The translations under genes and the position numbers were made by a program. The notes below the pieces were generated by a model. That model searched no databases, was not told the origin of the DNA, and saw only the letters and a program-made list of their open reading frames with translations. From Datisca glomerata (lineage: Eukaryota; Streptophyta; Magnoliopsida; Cucurbitales; Datiscaceae): 64,000 nucleotides of DNA. The DNA lies in assembly GCA_003255025.1 (NCBI GenBank), contig QANY01013337.1, positions 2,048,237 to 2,112,236 on the forward strand. The letters run 5' to 3'. This document shows, piece by piece, positions 10,560 through 24,220 of the stretch (position 1 is the first letter of the stretch; the number at the start of each line of letters is the position of its first letter).

Positions 10560-12954
10560 TAACGTTTTGACTCAGTCTTTAATGAATCCCATCCGTTGAT
10601 TAATCATGCGGTTGGGATATTCCTTGTATTTAATCCTTATAGGCAAGCGTTGTGTCATTATTCAATTGGTTGTGTATGGTCTTTTCTGCTAAGTTATGAG
10701 TGCCAACTCATTAATCTCTGTACATGTGACCGTTTTTAGTATGTGGTTGTTTCCTTACCTATGAAAATAATTTCTATTAAATAGTATTCAAAATGTATGA
10801 AAAAAGCAAAGCTACTCGGAGAAGTTGATCATTTAGCAATGAGGAGGTTAATTTAATATTGTTGAAGTGTTGAAAAACAAATTTCTTGCAGTATATTTTC
10901 CAATTATGTAAATTCTAATCCTACCATTGGAAAAATAAATCAATTTATTATATCAATCTAAATTAATTATATTTCTCGTAACTATTGTTTTCTTTGAGAA
11001 CGAAGAAACATTTTCTATCCATAATTGTTATAATTTGCTTAAAAACTTCCTAGCATAATTAAACATGATTTTTAAAATATATGCCAGTAAGTTCGAATAC
11101 TTAAATTGAATTCCTTCCCTAATTAATATCAAAATGCATATGTATGTTAAAAAAATATTGTTGTTGTCAAATCGGAAAAAAGATTAGAACACGACATTTT
11201 CTTTGAAAATATCAAAATGCATATCATTGGTTATGCGTGCTCGTGACCACACATGTTTGAAAATATACTTAACCATTAAAATACTAATTGATGAATATAT
11301 TTATTTGCTTTTTTGCAAATGATTATGCAAAAATTTTGACAAAACATTCGTTAGAATCCATGCCTTCCTAAAGCGTCATCCTTAGAAAAGAAGTCGTGCT
11401 AATTGAGGGAAGTTGCATTGTTTTAACTAATTTAACGAAAAGATCTTGCGCAGTTGATGATTAAATACCATTACAACAGCAATCTAGTCATGCTGAGCTT
11501 AATCAACTTAAATTATTTAAGAATTATGAAGCTTACTACCATGATTATGATTGATATTTGATAATTATTCGACTTACAGAGAGAAAGTTGAAGCTATTTT
11601 ACTGCTCGGAATTCACACTTTATGCAATAATCTAGCGTTTATGAATGTCTAACTCTTTAAACGTGATTTAATTACAGAACCGTTTGTTAATTACAAATGA
11701 AAAGCAGACTCGTTGATCCGATCAGTTGAATTCATACATATACATACATATATATATATATATGGACACACATGCACATCAATATATTTGTAAAATTAAA
11801 GTTGACAAATTACCGTGAATGATCACATATGATATTTGATTTTTGATAGATCATTATAATGACCTGTGATCATCACTACAAAATAATGCATTCCATTTTG
11901 TGATGTAAAATGAAAACTAAGAAGGAATGAAGAAGGCAGCACAGAAGAGTATGAAAGTTTGTACAAAGAAGCCAAACTCTCATTAACCCGAGAGAGGCCA
12001 AAAATACTAGTACATATAGAGGAGAAATTACAACTTGATTAAAAATGTGAAAGAGGCTCTAACTAGACAAGTTTAGCTAACAACTAAACTGATTTTCAAC
12101 TAATATCAATTTTAATTACTAAAATCGATCATTTCCCGTCAAAACTTGATGGAAGGAAAATTTAATACAATTTTTTCATGCATGAGTGATGATTTAATCA
12201 ACTTGTCGATTGAAATATAAATTATATTAGTGATGAAAACATGATTATAATTAAAATTGTAAATCTAACATTTTATTTCGTTTATTGAGGAAATAATTTC
12301 AAATCGGCTATGTAGAAATTTTGAGCTAAAAATATAAATTTAGAACAACCATCAACTCTCAAGTTAATTTTTGAGTTGAGTTAGATTATAAGATTTTAAC
12401 ATCGTTAATTTATGATGTGGATATGAAAAAATACTTTTAATTAAGGTGGATTAACAAAAAAGTTAAAACTTCATATAATTATGGAGGTCTGAAGACATTG
12501 ACATAATCTTGATATTGAGATAATACTTAGTAATTATTATCTTCCACACAAAAAGAGTGTTTTGGTTGAATCACTATACGATAAGGCATCATGTTGGTTG
12601 CTATCTCAATGAAATCCTCAAGAGAAGTAATCAGAATTTTATTTTCTTGCTTTTTTATTCTTTGTGCAAATTTATCCTTTTAAACCGTCATTAGTTTAGA
12701 TGCACACATGCTTGTTGACGAGTATACAAATCCTTTGCCATTTGTATGCATAGGATTGTTACGTAAAACTAACATGATTGAGCGGAATATAAGACGATAA
12801 TTTTTTTTAATAATTTAAATAAGCTTGATACTTCTTTTCAAACACTTAAAATAATATTTCTTAGGTAAACATAAATTTGTATCATTAAAAAACCAAAACT
12901 AATTGCCCAAATTTGCCAAAAAAATACCTCAACTTTCAATCCCATACACTTGCT

Positions 12955-12986
<32 letters not shown>

Positions 12987-13130
12987 AAAGTCCTTTAAAA
13001 CATTTGCTAGGGCAGAACTGAACCAAATGGGACCCTTAGGAAGTTACCATACAGCTTCCCTCCACGAAAATGAAGTGTCCATACAATTTCGTTTCTGACT
13101 CTAAAGTCATCTCATTTCATCTTATTCTTC
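10560..13130. other. Intergenic region upstream of the CML gene
   Basis: AT-rich, no gene seen. It contains two simple repeats: a (TACA)/(TA) run at 11733-11763 and a (TA)n(TG)n run at 12955-12986. The latter lies only ~215 bp upstream of the CML start codon. Confidence 0.6.
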
Positions 13131-13140
13131 TCTATATAAT
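13131..13140 (+). promoter_or_regulatory. TATA-box candidate for the CML gene
   Basis: TCTATATAAT lies 62-71 bases upstream of the ATG at 13202, a normal distance for a short 5' leader. The leader ends in an A-rich stretch (AAAGAAAAAAAACTC). Confidence 0.55.
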
Positions 13141-13201
13141 ATCTACTACATGTTCTTGAATTATCATTCACCTAAAGAAAAAAAACTCTCTATTTTCTTC
13201 G

Positions 13202-13777
13202 ATGGCTACATCGTCTCCACGGTCTAAACAATCAAAATGGTTCTCTAGTAAGAGTCTCCGACTTAGCCTCAATCGTCAAAGATCAAAGTCTCGATCAAAT
13301 TCAAGCCACCCTAGCTCTCCCAAGTCTTCACTAACCCCGAGACTAAGCAACAAGGAAGCGGAGCTCGAGGTAGTTTTTCGTCATTTTGATGGTGATGGTG
13401 ATGGGAAAATCTCGCCTGTAGAGCTTCGATCGTATTTTGCGTCGATGGATGAGTACATGTCAAATGAAGAGGCTAGAGGGATAATCAATGATCTAGACTC
13501 AGATGGGGATAACATGCTTGATTTTCAAGATTTCAAGAAGCTAATGAAAATAGGAAAAGAGAAGGAAGAATTAGATGATATAAGGAATGCTTTTGAGATG
13601 TTTGAGTTGGAGAAAGGTGCTGGTTGCATTACCCCTAAAGGGTTACAAAAAATGTTGGAAAAATCACTTGGGGACTCTAAATCTTTGGAGGAATGTGCAA
13701 GTATGATTCAAATCTTTGATATTGATGGCAACGGAGTGCTTGATTTTGATGAGTTTCATCAAATGATGATAGCCTAG
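13202..13777 (+). CDS. CML41: Calmodulin-like EF-hand protein, CML41-like
   Basis: A 191-residue single-exon Ca2+ sensor. Residues 1-48 are a Ser/Arg/Lys-rich basic extension (KSLRLSLNRQRSKSRSNSS) typical of CML41-type proteins, absent from calmodulin. EF-hand 1 has a canonical loop at D63-E74 (DGDGDGKISPVE). EF-hand 2 at D99-D110 ends in Asp instead of the usual Glu at loop position 12. EF-hand 3 (about 135-147, ELEKGAGCITPK) lacks the acidic ligands and is probably dead. EF-hand 4 is canonical at D173-E184 (DIDGNGVLDFDE). So two or three sites should bind Ca2+. In Arabidopsis, CML41 acts at plasmodesmata in callose deposition during immunity; extending that here is inference. The start is the only ATG giving the N-terminal extension and follows a TATA box at normal spacing. 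Other Ser-rich CMLs are the main alternative for the symbol. Confidence 0.9.
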   Translation: MATSSPRSKQSKWFSSKSLRLSLNRQRSKSRSNSSHPSSPKSSLTPRLSNKEAELEVVFRHFDGDGDGKISPVELRSYFASMDEYMSNEEARGIINDLDSDGDNMLDFQDFKKLMKIGKEKEELDDIRNAFEMFELEKGAGCITPKGLQKMLEKSLGDSKSLEECASMIQIFDIDGNGVLDFDEFHQMMIA

Positions 13778-16560
13778 CCAATTAAGTTAATCATCAAACT
13801 TTCTATGTAATTTTCATGTTCGTGTTATTTGTGTGCTCACTCCTGTTCAAAAACAATTGTAAACATTTGAAGTGCTCACCAAATGTGTTCATTATCTTTA
13901 GGGAAACTAAAATTTAATTCGTCTAGTTTATTTTCGCTGTCAATTTAATCTCTCAACTTTTAATTTTGTTAATTTAGTCCATAGAGTTTCTAGTCACATT
14001 ATAATCCAGTCATTTCCTACATAGGTTTTCATTTTGGGCCTAATCATGGTGCACCTAATGTGGAGAAATCGTGGTTGTAAATCGAAAACGTCGTTGCTTG
14101 TGGAAGAAAGAAGAACAAAAATTAACAAAACTGTCACGGCTGGACTATCACATGAGGCATAAAGAGGACTAGATTACTTGTGATTTGAAATTTCGAAGAC
14201 TAATTTTAAAGTCAAGAGACCAAATTGATAAAGAGAGTAAACTTTTCAGGAACTAATTAAACTGTATTTTTACATCTTTTGTATTTTTTCTCATGTTCAA
14301 TTTTAGAGTTCGAAACACGAAAATTAAGTATCTAGTTGAATACCTAGAAGGCATGATGGAAATATTAAATCAGAATTGTCTTGTATTTTACGTAACAATG
14401 ATTTCAAACTAATTAGTATGTTTCTACAGTTTAGCACGACAAACACTATATTAACTAATACAAATCTAACAGACATAATGATAAAAATATTAGAAGAGGC
14501 TTATAAAATTTAAATTCTATTTTTATTTAATGAAAATTAAAAACTAAACATTAATAATAATTAAATAAATAAACAAATTAACAAATTTAGATAATGGAGA
14601 AGATATAACAAAGTTAAACTAAACTTAGAGAAAATAATATAATATTTAATATTGGCGACAAATAATATTTCAAAATATTTTATTCAAGTAGTTATTTTTA
14701 TTAATAATTTTAGATACTGAATGTTTTCATTAGACAAAAAATATTCAATGTTAATAGATAAAAGTATAATACAATATTTTTAATCTAGTTTTAATCAATA
14801 TATAACAATTCGCTTATATGTTGTTTGATTTTTTAATTCAACCATACATTAAACACATGATAATATTAAATACTATAGTCCAGTATAATATAGTGTAGTG
14901 CAATCTAATTCAGAGCATCAAACATATTCTGAAAGTATATGTTTTAATAAAAAAGTATATATTCATAATTGAAAACCACACGATGCTACTTGTGAAAGTC
15001 TTAATGCTTAAGCAAAGTTGTGAGGAGGTGAGAAAAAGTTTTGAAAAAACCAATGTTATTACAAGCTTTAATGAATCGGAGAAAATTGACTAAATGTGAC
15101 CGAATCTTGCTTATTCCGTCTCCTTTTGTCCTACAATTATACAAGTTTACTATATTATATAGAAATTGTATGCCATTGAGATTCTATACCAATGATTTTC
15201 ATTTTTAACAGACATTGGGTCAATGCGGAACCTCCTAGTTATATTTTGTAGTCCATATCCGACAAAAACAAAAAAGAAAGAGCAGTAAATGATAATTATA
15301 ACAACCTCTATTAATTTTTTATCAAAATTTCGACTTCTTTAGATTTTTGCAAAATTTATTTATTTATTAATTAAACCAGCTACTAATTGGACTTGTATAC
15401 CCTTAATTTAAACAAAAAATACAGTTTGGACTTTTCATCTTTTCTTATTTTTTTAATTTATAACATATTCTCTATTGATTATAGATTCTTTAATTTAAGG
15501 AATGTATGATTGGGTTTTGTTTCTATTTTCTTTATTTTTTAAATTTACTTACATATATTCTGTTGGTTATAAATCCCTTAATTTAAGGGATTTATTACTT
15601 AATATTGCATTCATATTCTCTTGGATATAGCTCCATAATCTAAGGTAATAACAACTATCTTTTATTAATTTTATGTAAAAAAAATTTTATCTATTTACAT
15701 CTTTGAGATCCCTATTTCCAGGATTTATGACCACTTATATTTAGAATTAATACTTCTTAATAGTATACATTATTTTACTAAATTAGATTTTATATTCAAA
15801 TGTATTTCGGTTTTTTATCGTTTATCAATCACAAACTATAATTCAGTTCTTGTATGTAATTACTATATAAGGTATATATTCTTCATATTATTTAACTAAG
15901 GCAATGCGTAAGACCAAACGCTACCCCGCTCGAACTCAAGAACTCAATAAAGTTTTTCTTGATTTTATTTTTCATGCATCTATTTCTCAATTTCAGATGT
16001 TAAGAGATATTGACATATGCATAGAATATATCATGTTAATAAATAACGATATTGTATATATGTTAATTGATACTAATTCAGATAAAAAATTTACATCATT
16101 CAATAAATTATAATCAATGTAAGTACATCTCAACATCGATAATATTTTTTTTAATTAATGAATGTACATATTAATACATATTTACACAAAGATAAAACTT
16201 ATATATTTAAAAGTAGTACTATAATACTTATAAATACACATTATCACACCAGTCATGTTAAGTACAATTGATTTCCCACTTCTTGATTATCTTCTTTCTC
16301 ACGTCTTTGAGAATGTTGTATTTTTATTTGTTAAACTATTTCTTGTCCTTTGATTTTATCCTTCACGTGCACATTAAAAAAGTCAAATATTAGAAATTTA
16401 TATATCCTAGTAAATAACTAACAATTTTAATGTTACGACATATCAATTTGTATTTGTATTGTAGATAAATTATTGATCGCAACTATTTATATCTAATATG
16501 CTTTAAGAATAATCATTAAATAAGAAGTAACGATATTGTTATTGAAAATTATTTAATCTT
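13778..16560. other. Intergenic, AT-rich, no gene recognised
   Basis: The first part (about 13910-14280) contains TTTAATCTCTCAACTTTTAA and similar motifs seen in dispersed plant short repeats, but I could not define ends. Around 15400-15660 a phrase of the type TTAATTTAAGG(A/G)ATGTAT recurs loosely. No reading frame is convincing. Confidence 0.5.
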
Positions 16561-17636
16561 TATAAATAAGGGAAAATTAGGCAATTAAGCTGTTTTTAGT
16601 TATAATTTTATATTATGTCATATTAATTTATGGTTTGTACATATGGTCAATTTCTTCTTTTAGGTTATTAGTTAGTTATGCTTTTAGGAGAACTTTTACG
16701 TTAATACCCTTTATAAAATAACTTTTGCTTTTTAGGTTTTAATGTTTTTAATTGTCTTCTACAGGAAGTTGCCTCCCCCGCCGATGCTTTTCTTCTTCCT
16801 TGTCTCCGGTGACTTTTTCATCAAAATTACAAGAAATTTTGGGCGATTTATTCCACAAATTCTTCATTTATTATTCATTAATTCGATCTCCTATCAATAC
16901 GTTGCCATATTTCTAAGAAATTGAGTTTGTTTGTGTATTATATTTCATCTTTTTTTTTACTTACTACCATTGATTCTGTAATCTTTCTTTCTTTTTCTGG
17001 AATTGTTATTAGTATATGGAATTGTTTGCTTGAATCTTTATTACAATTCTAGATTTGTTTGCTGGTATTCTTGATTGTTTGCTAGTATTTTTTATTGTTT
17101 TATGGAATCGTTATTTACTAAGTTTGAAACCTATGCATATGTTTTGGAATTGATTTTGATCATAGTATTCTAATAGATTTTATTATTAATAGTCTTAATG
17201 ATTATTATTCTAGTTTATTCAATGTAATTTATCTTTGAATGTTAATCGTTTGTTTGATTGCTTAAATTTGTTTGGTCAATTTCTGCCATTGTATTCTATT
17301 TTGGATAGTTGTAATCACGTCTTCTATTTTTGGATTGTTGAATCGTGATTTTGTTTACGTAGTTTGTATATATTTTCATATAGTATATCTCTATATACCA
17401 TCTATTCATTTGTCTGAATATTAGAATGTAGTATATATATTCTTATACTGTTAGTATATATTTTCATAATGTTTTATACAGTATGATATTATTTGTTATA
17501 TATTGTATTGTTAAATATCATATATTATATATTTATATCCTTAATACTACATAGTCTTATATTGTATAGTCTAAAATTATATATTGCATTTTGTATGTTA
17601 TTTACTTATCTGTTGTAATTCTATTTTTTAGGCCAG

Positions 17637-19962
17637 ATGGTGAATATTCCTATTGTTATTTTTTATGATGGGAAGTGGGATGATGCAAGAAATTACATTG
17701 ACTACAAGATTAAGCCATTGTTGGTGGGTAATGATGCATGATATGAAATTTTACATGGTTTAGTGTCACGTGTTTTAGGAGTAGATACTAACGATATGTG
17801 TTTGTTGGTAAATATTGGAGGATCTACTTCTAATTTTGTAGAGTTAAATGTAGATTCTGACATTGTTTGGTATCTTACTTTGATGAATAATGAGAGAGGT
17901 AGAAATTGTGCTTTAATTGTTACATCATGCAATGGTTGTAGGACATCTGATGATGGTATGAATATTGGTATTTTTTCATCATCAGAGGTCTCATCTCAAA
18001 TTGTTGTTCATGATAATCCGTCTGAACCGTTATTTGTGGATAAATTAGAGGCGGATAAGTTACCTTTTGAATTTGATATACATGAGAATTCATATTTCAG
18101 CTCCAAATATGAGTGAAAAAGTTTCTCCATTTGATAGCTATGAAGCATAATTTTTAATTTTTGACTAGCAAGTCTAATCGTGAAATGTATGTAGTCCGTT
18201 ATGTTGTCAAGAGCTGCCAGTGGTTTTTGCGTGCTTCACGTTATAGAGGTGGTGGAATTTGGTGCGTAAGAAAGTATGTAAAGGAGCACACTTGTTCGCT
18301 TGACATTATTTAAAGTGATCTCTGACAAGCCATTTCAACAATTGTTAGTGAGTGTATAAAGGATAAATATATGTGTGGAGTTGATGATCGCACACAACCT
18401 AAGGACATAATTCATCTTATGTGTTTGAAGCATGACATTAATATCAGTTATTATAAAGCTTGGAGGGCCAAGAATGGAGCTCTTCATATGATTCGTGGTT
18501 CTCCAGAGGAGTCATATGCCATACTACCTTCCTATTGCTATTACTTACAAAAGAATAATCTTGGTACAGTTACTAACTAATTACCATTTGTATATAGTTA
18601 TTTATTGTTATTAGTCATTTTATTATAACACATTCAATATTTTTTTAGTAAATACTTTTACATGTTTTAGGTACTGTTACACATTTTCCTACTGATCGTG
18701 ATGGGAGGCTAAAGTATTTTTTGTGGCGTTGGGACCTTCGTCAAGTGGTATTGTCATTGTAGACTCGTGATAGGAGTTGATGGAAACTCTCTGACGAATA
18801 AATACCATGGTACATTTCTTATTGCTTCACTGCTTAATGGTAATGACCAAAATTTTCCATTAACATTTGCAATTGTTGGTTTATAGAGAAGTTGAGTTGT
18901 GCCATTGAATATCGTGAAGAGTTGGTGATCATTTCCACGCGTCATAATAGTATCCTAAAGGTTGTTGCAAAGTATTTTCCAGATGCTCATCATGGTTATT
19001 GCATGCAGCATTTGCCCAATAACGTGAAGACAACATATAAGAGGTTCAAACTTGATAGTTTATTTATAAATGTGCGAGGGAATACATGCTGTAGATTTTG
19101 AGTTACACATGTGGTGTCTAAAGGCCATTGTTCCATCTATATGGTCTTAATTGAGTGGAGTTGAGTTTGAGAAATGGGCTCGTGCTTATTTCGTTAAACG
19201 TCGCTATAACGTGATGACATCAAATTTAGTTGAGACGTTAAATTCTATTCTAAAGGATGCTCGATCATTGCATGTTGCCTACCTTATACAGTTTGTACGA
19301 CAAAATTTACAGTTATGGTTTTATGATCGGAGGACTGCTGCTAATTTTATACTTACATGTTTAACTAAAGAAGTGAAGAAGGATTTACGTGTTCAATTTG
19401 AGTTGGCTCGTACCGTGGATCTGAGATCTCTTATGTTTTTGTCTTAATGTTTAACTATTTTAATTCATTATTTATTATTAATTGTTTATTTTTGTAGGTA
19501 TATATTATTGATGATAATACATCTCAAGTTCTTGATGGAGAAGTTGAATATGTTGTGAATATTACAAATAGGTGTTGCGCTTGTAATATGTGGCAACTAG
19601 ATCTATTACCTTGTTCTCATGCATGTGCTACACTTACAAGGAGGAACCTTTCACCATATCCATATACATCCAAGTACTATACAAATAGTGAGCTTGGATA
19701 TACGTATGTAGCATTTGTGTATATTGCTGGCAATGAATCTGGTTGGTTAGTCCCTGATGATATTAAAGATCAAAGAATTTTACCCTCGCGTGTTAGACGT
19801 TCTTCGAGTAGACCAAAGAAGAAAAGATATTTATCTTTTATGGAGAAGATTCCTAAAAATAGATGTAGTACTTGTGGTGTTTTAAGGTATAATAAGAAGA
19901 CTTGTAAAAATCATGTTAAAGATTGCGAAGGAGGTGCTTTGAAGAAGAAACGCTCGAGTTGA
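17637..19962 (+). pseudogene. MULE transposase (mudrA-like), decayed
   Basis: The sequence follows the order of a plant MULE transposase. From ATG at 17637 an N-terminal domain starts MVNIPIVIFYDGKWDD and includes a VLGVDTNDM segment. The MuDR DNA-binding part follows (about 18170-18300, ..SCQWFLRASRYRGGGIWCV). The catalytic MULE core then shows GVDGNSLTNKYHGTFL (about 18774-18821, first Asp) and HHGYCMQHLPNNVK (18988-19029). A C-terminal SWIM zinc finger CCAC..(D)LLPCSHAC lies near 19570-19625, followed by a Cys-rich tail (CSTCGVLRYNKKTC, 19866-19907). Frameshifts and stops occur at about 17738, 18114, 18312, 18760 and 18883. Probable introns occur at about 18575-18670 and 19445-19497. It cannot make an intact enzyme. 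The identity of the family is clear from the domain order. Confidence 0.85.
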
Positions 19963-21736
19963 TTAGGTTGATAGTTATATTATCATTATCCTTATTTTGC
20001 ATGAAATTTAATTTTCATATACTTTTCAATTTCATATCAAAAAGGTCAATGGCCATGAGAATTTTATGAATATGCTTGTTTAATACAATGTTTTAAGATA
20101 TTTTATATATGTCCATAGAATATTATCATTTAAGGGAGAATTGGATACATACACATAGTATATGATTATTGACTAATCTATTTTGAATAAGGTTTTTTCA
20201 ACGATTTTAATTTTTACCCATAGTATATTATTCTTTATGTATATGTATGTATACACTGTCAAACAACGTTATTTTTAAGGAATTCGATATATACCTATAG
20301 TACTTTATCATTTACAGGAATTATTTATTCAAACCTGTATATTCACTATTCAAACATAAACATATAAATTTTAAAATGAATTTTTATATATTCTAAAATG
20401 ATTAGTAGTTTGAAATCCATCTAAAGTTTCAGATTTAGTAACATATTTGCAGCTATCATCGTCTACTGCCTATTGATATACCAACAACTAAGAGTAAGGT
20501 CATTCAAAATAACGATTCCATCATCTACACCTATTCATCTATCAAATCTATTAGAATTTCTTCAGGTTAAGTATCCTAAGAAAACAATCCAAAAATTAAA
20601 CCAATATTCATTCATCAAATTCAGGAAGGGGTTGGTCAAATGGCATCACTGTTGATGTTGCTGCTCCATTTTCCTTCAGTGCTTGTTGTGCTGTTGTTTG
20701 TGTTTGTTTCTCCTTTTATGCCAATTTCATTAGACGCTGTGACTTTTTTACATTGGCCGCATTTACTACAGCTTTGATTAAGCGTCTTTTCTTTTTATTT
20801 TCCTGCAGGTTATTTATGTCAACATTAGTTTAGTTCTTAATAGGCAATAACTATATAATCTCATTTACAATTACCTTTAATTGTGACAGTTGAACTGTAG
20901 TTGATTTTTTTCAACACATTTTGGTCCAACATCTCCAGCATTTACATCCTTGTGTTATAGCAGTTGTATCATCATCCATGGCAGCATTTTTCTGCATTTT
21001 TATCAACCGTATTAGTATCTGCAACATGATCCTTTCATTAATAGTAATGAAACATGATTAGCATGCTTAGTGTTAAATTGATCTTTCTAAAAATACTAGA
21101 ATAGTATGTAAGCTTTTTACTTTTGACGATGTTTGTTGGGCAAGCACACTTAACAAAGTATGTATTTCGCTCATCTTATATCCAAGCTCACAATGGATAT
21201 ATTCATTTCATTACTTCTGTATTTTGATTTTTTTTATTTTTCATTAGTAAATCAAATGTTCCACAATCTGATTCTTCACAATCTTTTTCATTATCCACAT
21301 TGTTGCCCATCAGAAAATGATCCATAAATGGCGCTTCCAATTCCAATTGTGTAAGTTCAATTGATTTTATTTTAAGTTGTTATGAAATCAAACATGAACT
21401 CAAAATAGGAAAATAGAAAATATTTAGTTACTGACAATCATCATTTATATATTACTTCATGAAACAATTGATATGTTTTGTAATTAAATTGCATATATAA
21501 AGAATCTAATAACTAAAATACCACTCAGTATACTCTTATCAAATTAATCAAACAACATTAACATAAATTTCAGTCATTTATACTTAAGATTAAACAATAA
21601 AATTCTAATTCATTTATAGTAAATGAAAGTGAAATCATAATATACCTCTTCTGAGTAAAAAAAAAACTTGTTTTGTAATTCTCTTCAGCTTGTTTGCTCA
21701 CCCCCTCCAGTTGCACATTCTTGGTATTCCATCTCC
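19963..21736. other. MULE interior between convergent genes
   Basis: Includes possible 3' parts of both transposon genes. No conserved domain is recognisable. Phrases such as TACCCATAGTATATTAT recur at about 20150-20310 and again at 22970-23330, suggesting duplicated noncoding segments. Confidence 0.4.
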
Positions 21737-22486
21737 TTAGCGTTGTGCAATGATGATGCTAGGATTCGTGAGTGTATGGTTCACCTCATACCCCCAAACA
21801 ATCAAAGCTAGTGGAAATCCTCCAAACCCGAATCCTTTTGCAGTAGGATTATTGAGAACATCTTTCACATATCTGATTATCATCTCATATGACAATCCGG
21901 CCCCATGGGTAATTCTAAAAAATCTCATCTATACCGACTATTTTCAAAAGGTCGGTGTCAATGCCGGTAGATGATTGTTTTGGCAAAAGGAGATTTTCTA
22001 AGCAATAAATCTTTGCCAACTTGATCTTAAGCTCTAGACTTGCATATCAAAAAGCATTAAAAGAACAAACCATACTTTCCCTAGGCATGTATTTTGTTAC
22101 GGATTTGAGATTAGGAAATGCATCATCAAGTAATTGGTCATCAGGTAATGTTACCTTATTCAATGTTGGGTAGGTCCATAGTTTAGTCTCATCGTCAATG
22201 CAAAATCTTTAATACCAAAACAAATGACTTGTCTTTCAATATTAAAACATAACTCATCATTATTATCACTAAAGCACTGTCTCCTAGCTAAATGAATAAT
22301 TAACTGAGAAGGTATTTTTGTTATTTTAATGTTGAGTAGACTTCCTAAACATGTATTTCTAAAGATTTGTTTTTCTTCTTGAGTTAACCAGCATTTAAGA
22401 GTATTAAAATACTCCATGTTTCCATAAAGATTGACTTTCTTGTTACACTTCCACAATCCAGTTGGTAATAACACATTGTAGTCCTG
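21737..22486 (-). pseudogene. DUF1985-type protein of a KI-MULE, partial
   Basis: On the reverse strand an exon opens after a good acceptor (TTCTTGGCAG at about 22487). It runs through KCWLTQEEKQIFRNTCLG, QLIIHLARRQC and ERQVICFGIKDFALTMRL (22186-22474). After a frameshift it continues with KVTLPDDQLLDAFPNLKSV and GFPLALIVWGYEV (21770-21810). These blocks match DUF1985, a domain carried with or without a Ulp1-type cysteine protease by many plant transposon genes, notably KI-MULEs. I do not see the Ulp1 His/Asp/Cys motifs downstream (20470-21730). An AAACCCTAA-type leader near 24040 (reverse strand) could mark its promoter next to the right end, giving convergent transcription with the transposase. 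Confidence 0.65.
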
Positions 22487-24210
22487 CCAAGAAATAAATA
22501 ATAATAATATGTATATAGAAAAGGGTTATCATACTTCTACAACTATATAGGTATATTTTAATGTACTGTTTGATTTGTTTACCTTTTTTCCAATTGCTGT
22601 GTTTTCATTATTGGTTTGTGTCAGGGGGCATCTCTTATGGTTGTATCATTTTCTTCCATAGTTACGTCATCTTGAATCTTTGATTGCCCTTTCTTTCTCA
22701 CATATTTTTTTTGCAATGTGTTTTTTCCTCATTGTATTTTCAGCTGAATATATGTGTAATAACTTTGTGTAAATAGACAAATATTCTTTCATGAATATTT
22801 ATGTGCAAAATTTATCATATGGACTAACAAACAGTAAATGCCTATTTACTTAGATACTATATGCATAACTACTTCAATCCACTGTACATAATTTGTCAAA
22901 TATGGTTATTGGATATATATCAATAGTATATTATAATTATCCTCATACACATATAGCAAAATAGATTCATAAAAAATTGAATTGATGCCTATAGTATATG
23001 TCTAATTACTCACCGTTAAACACTAATTAAAACATAAGATGAGAGAAGGCGCGTACAGCAATTAATACTATATATATCAGATAATCAAAAACAGATATTC
23101 GAATGAAATTTACATATAATTGAAATATATTAAGAACAATATAGCATTAGATATATTCACAGAATTGGATGTATACCCATAGTATATTATCGCATTGACT
23201 ACTTTGTTTATACTTTGTCATACCTAGTTATTTTCATGAATTGGACTTATACCCATAGTAAATTATGTTTTACTTAATTGCATATACACTTTGCAAAAAA
23301 TATTCATTCACAAATTTGAGTAATACCTATACTTAATGTCTATTTATTCACCTGTTAAACACTGATTAAAACATATATTAATATAGATTCGAATGAAAAT
23401 TACATAAAAAGTAAATTACAGAGACTAAAATTGCAAAGAAAACTATATGTTCAACAAGAAATTGAGTTCTAATATACACCATAAACACCCACTGGCCACC
23501 ACCAAAGAGATAGCGAAAATTTCAAATTGTATAAGTAAAGATTCAAACCGTATATAGCAGAAATTTTGAACGAAAATTACACTCTCTATTCTTCCCTTAA
23601 AATAAAAATTATAATCTATCTCTGCTACTTTATACTCAACAATAACTAACAATTCTGAAAATAAAAACAAATCTTGCAGATTCAAAGTAATTCAAAATCG
23701 CACATTAAAACCTTAAGTAATCATGTTTGACAGATACGTAATCAAATGTGAACAAAAATAAAACAACCGTGTAATAACACAGATTCGAAAGAAAATTAGA
23801 CTCGAACCAAAACTACTTCGAACTAATGATGGAGATTCAAATCGATGGCTTTGGATTGTAGAAAAATAGAGTATGAAAACATATTCAAATCGATTAAAAC
23901 CGAAAATAGTAGAGATTCAAGCTGTAAATATCACTTACAATTGAGATTCGAACGATTTAAGCTTTTGATGGAAGATTTCGCGCAAGGGTTCTCCGTAGTC
24001 TCTAATCGTCGCTGCTCGGGGAGGGTTTTTTTTGTTTCTGTTAGGGTTTCACGTTTGTTTTAAGTTTTATTAATAGTGAGGGTAGATGTGTCTCTTCACT
24101 ATTTTTTGTAGGTTTAAAAATTAGAAACAATATTATTTTGACTATTTATGCAGAATAGAACTTTTTTGGCCTTTTTTTATTTTCCTATTATGGCTTATTT
24201 CCCTAAAAGC
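22487..24210. other. MULE right arm, upstream of the DUF1985 gene
   Basis: Reverse-strand upstream exon material may lie at 22590-22740, with a Lys-rich start and TMEENDTTI-like coding. The rest is AT-rich with short repeated phrases (GAATTGGA(C/T)(G/T)TATACCCATAGTA at about 23160 and 23235). Confidence 0.4.
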
Positions 24211-24220
24211 CTATAAATAA

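Larger units (their letters stand above)
16570..24211 (+). mobile_element. Mutator-like element (KI-MULE type) with 9-bp target duplication
   Basis: A decayed MULE transposase (17637-19962, +) and a DUF1985-type gene (21737-22486, -) lie between two exact copies of TATAAATAA (16561-16569 and 24212-24220). Nine bases is the standard Mutator duplication length. The left end begins GGGAAAATTAGGCAATTAAGC. The right end, read inward on -, begins GGCTTTTAGGGAAATAAGCC. The ends share GGGAAA(A/T)(T/A)A(G)GC only loosely, so terminal inverted repeats are short or eroded. Because the duplication is AT-rich, chance cannot be excluded, but it sits exactly where both coding segments require the borders. 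Confidence 0.65.

Noticed and set aside
15904..16113. 69-codon open frame in AT-rich DNA
   Set aside because: No domain, poor codon character and no promoter; likely chance.
21750..21974. Forward 74-codon frame
   Set aside because: Antisense of the DUF1985 coding segment.
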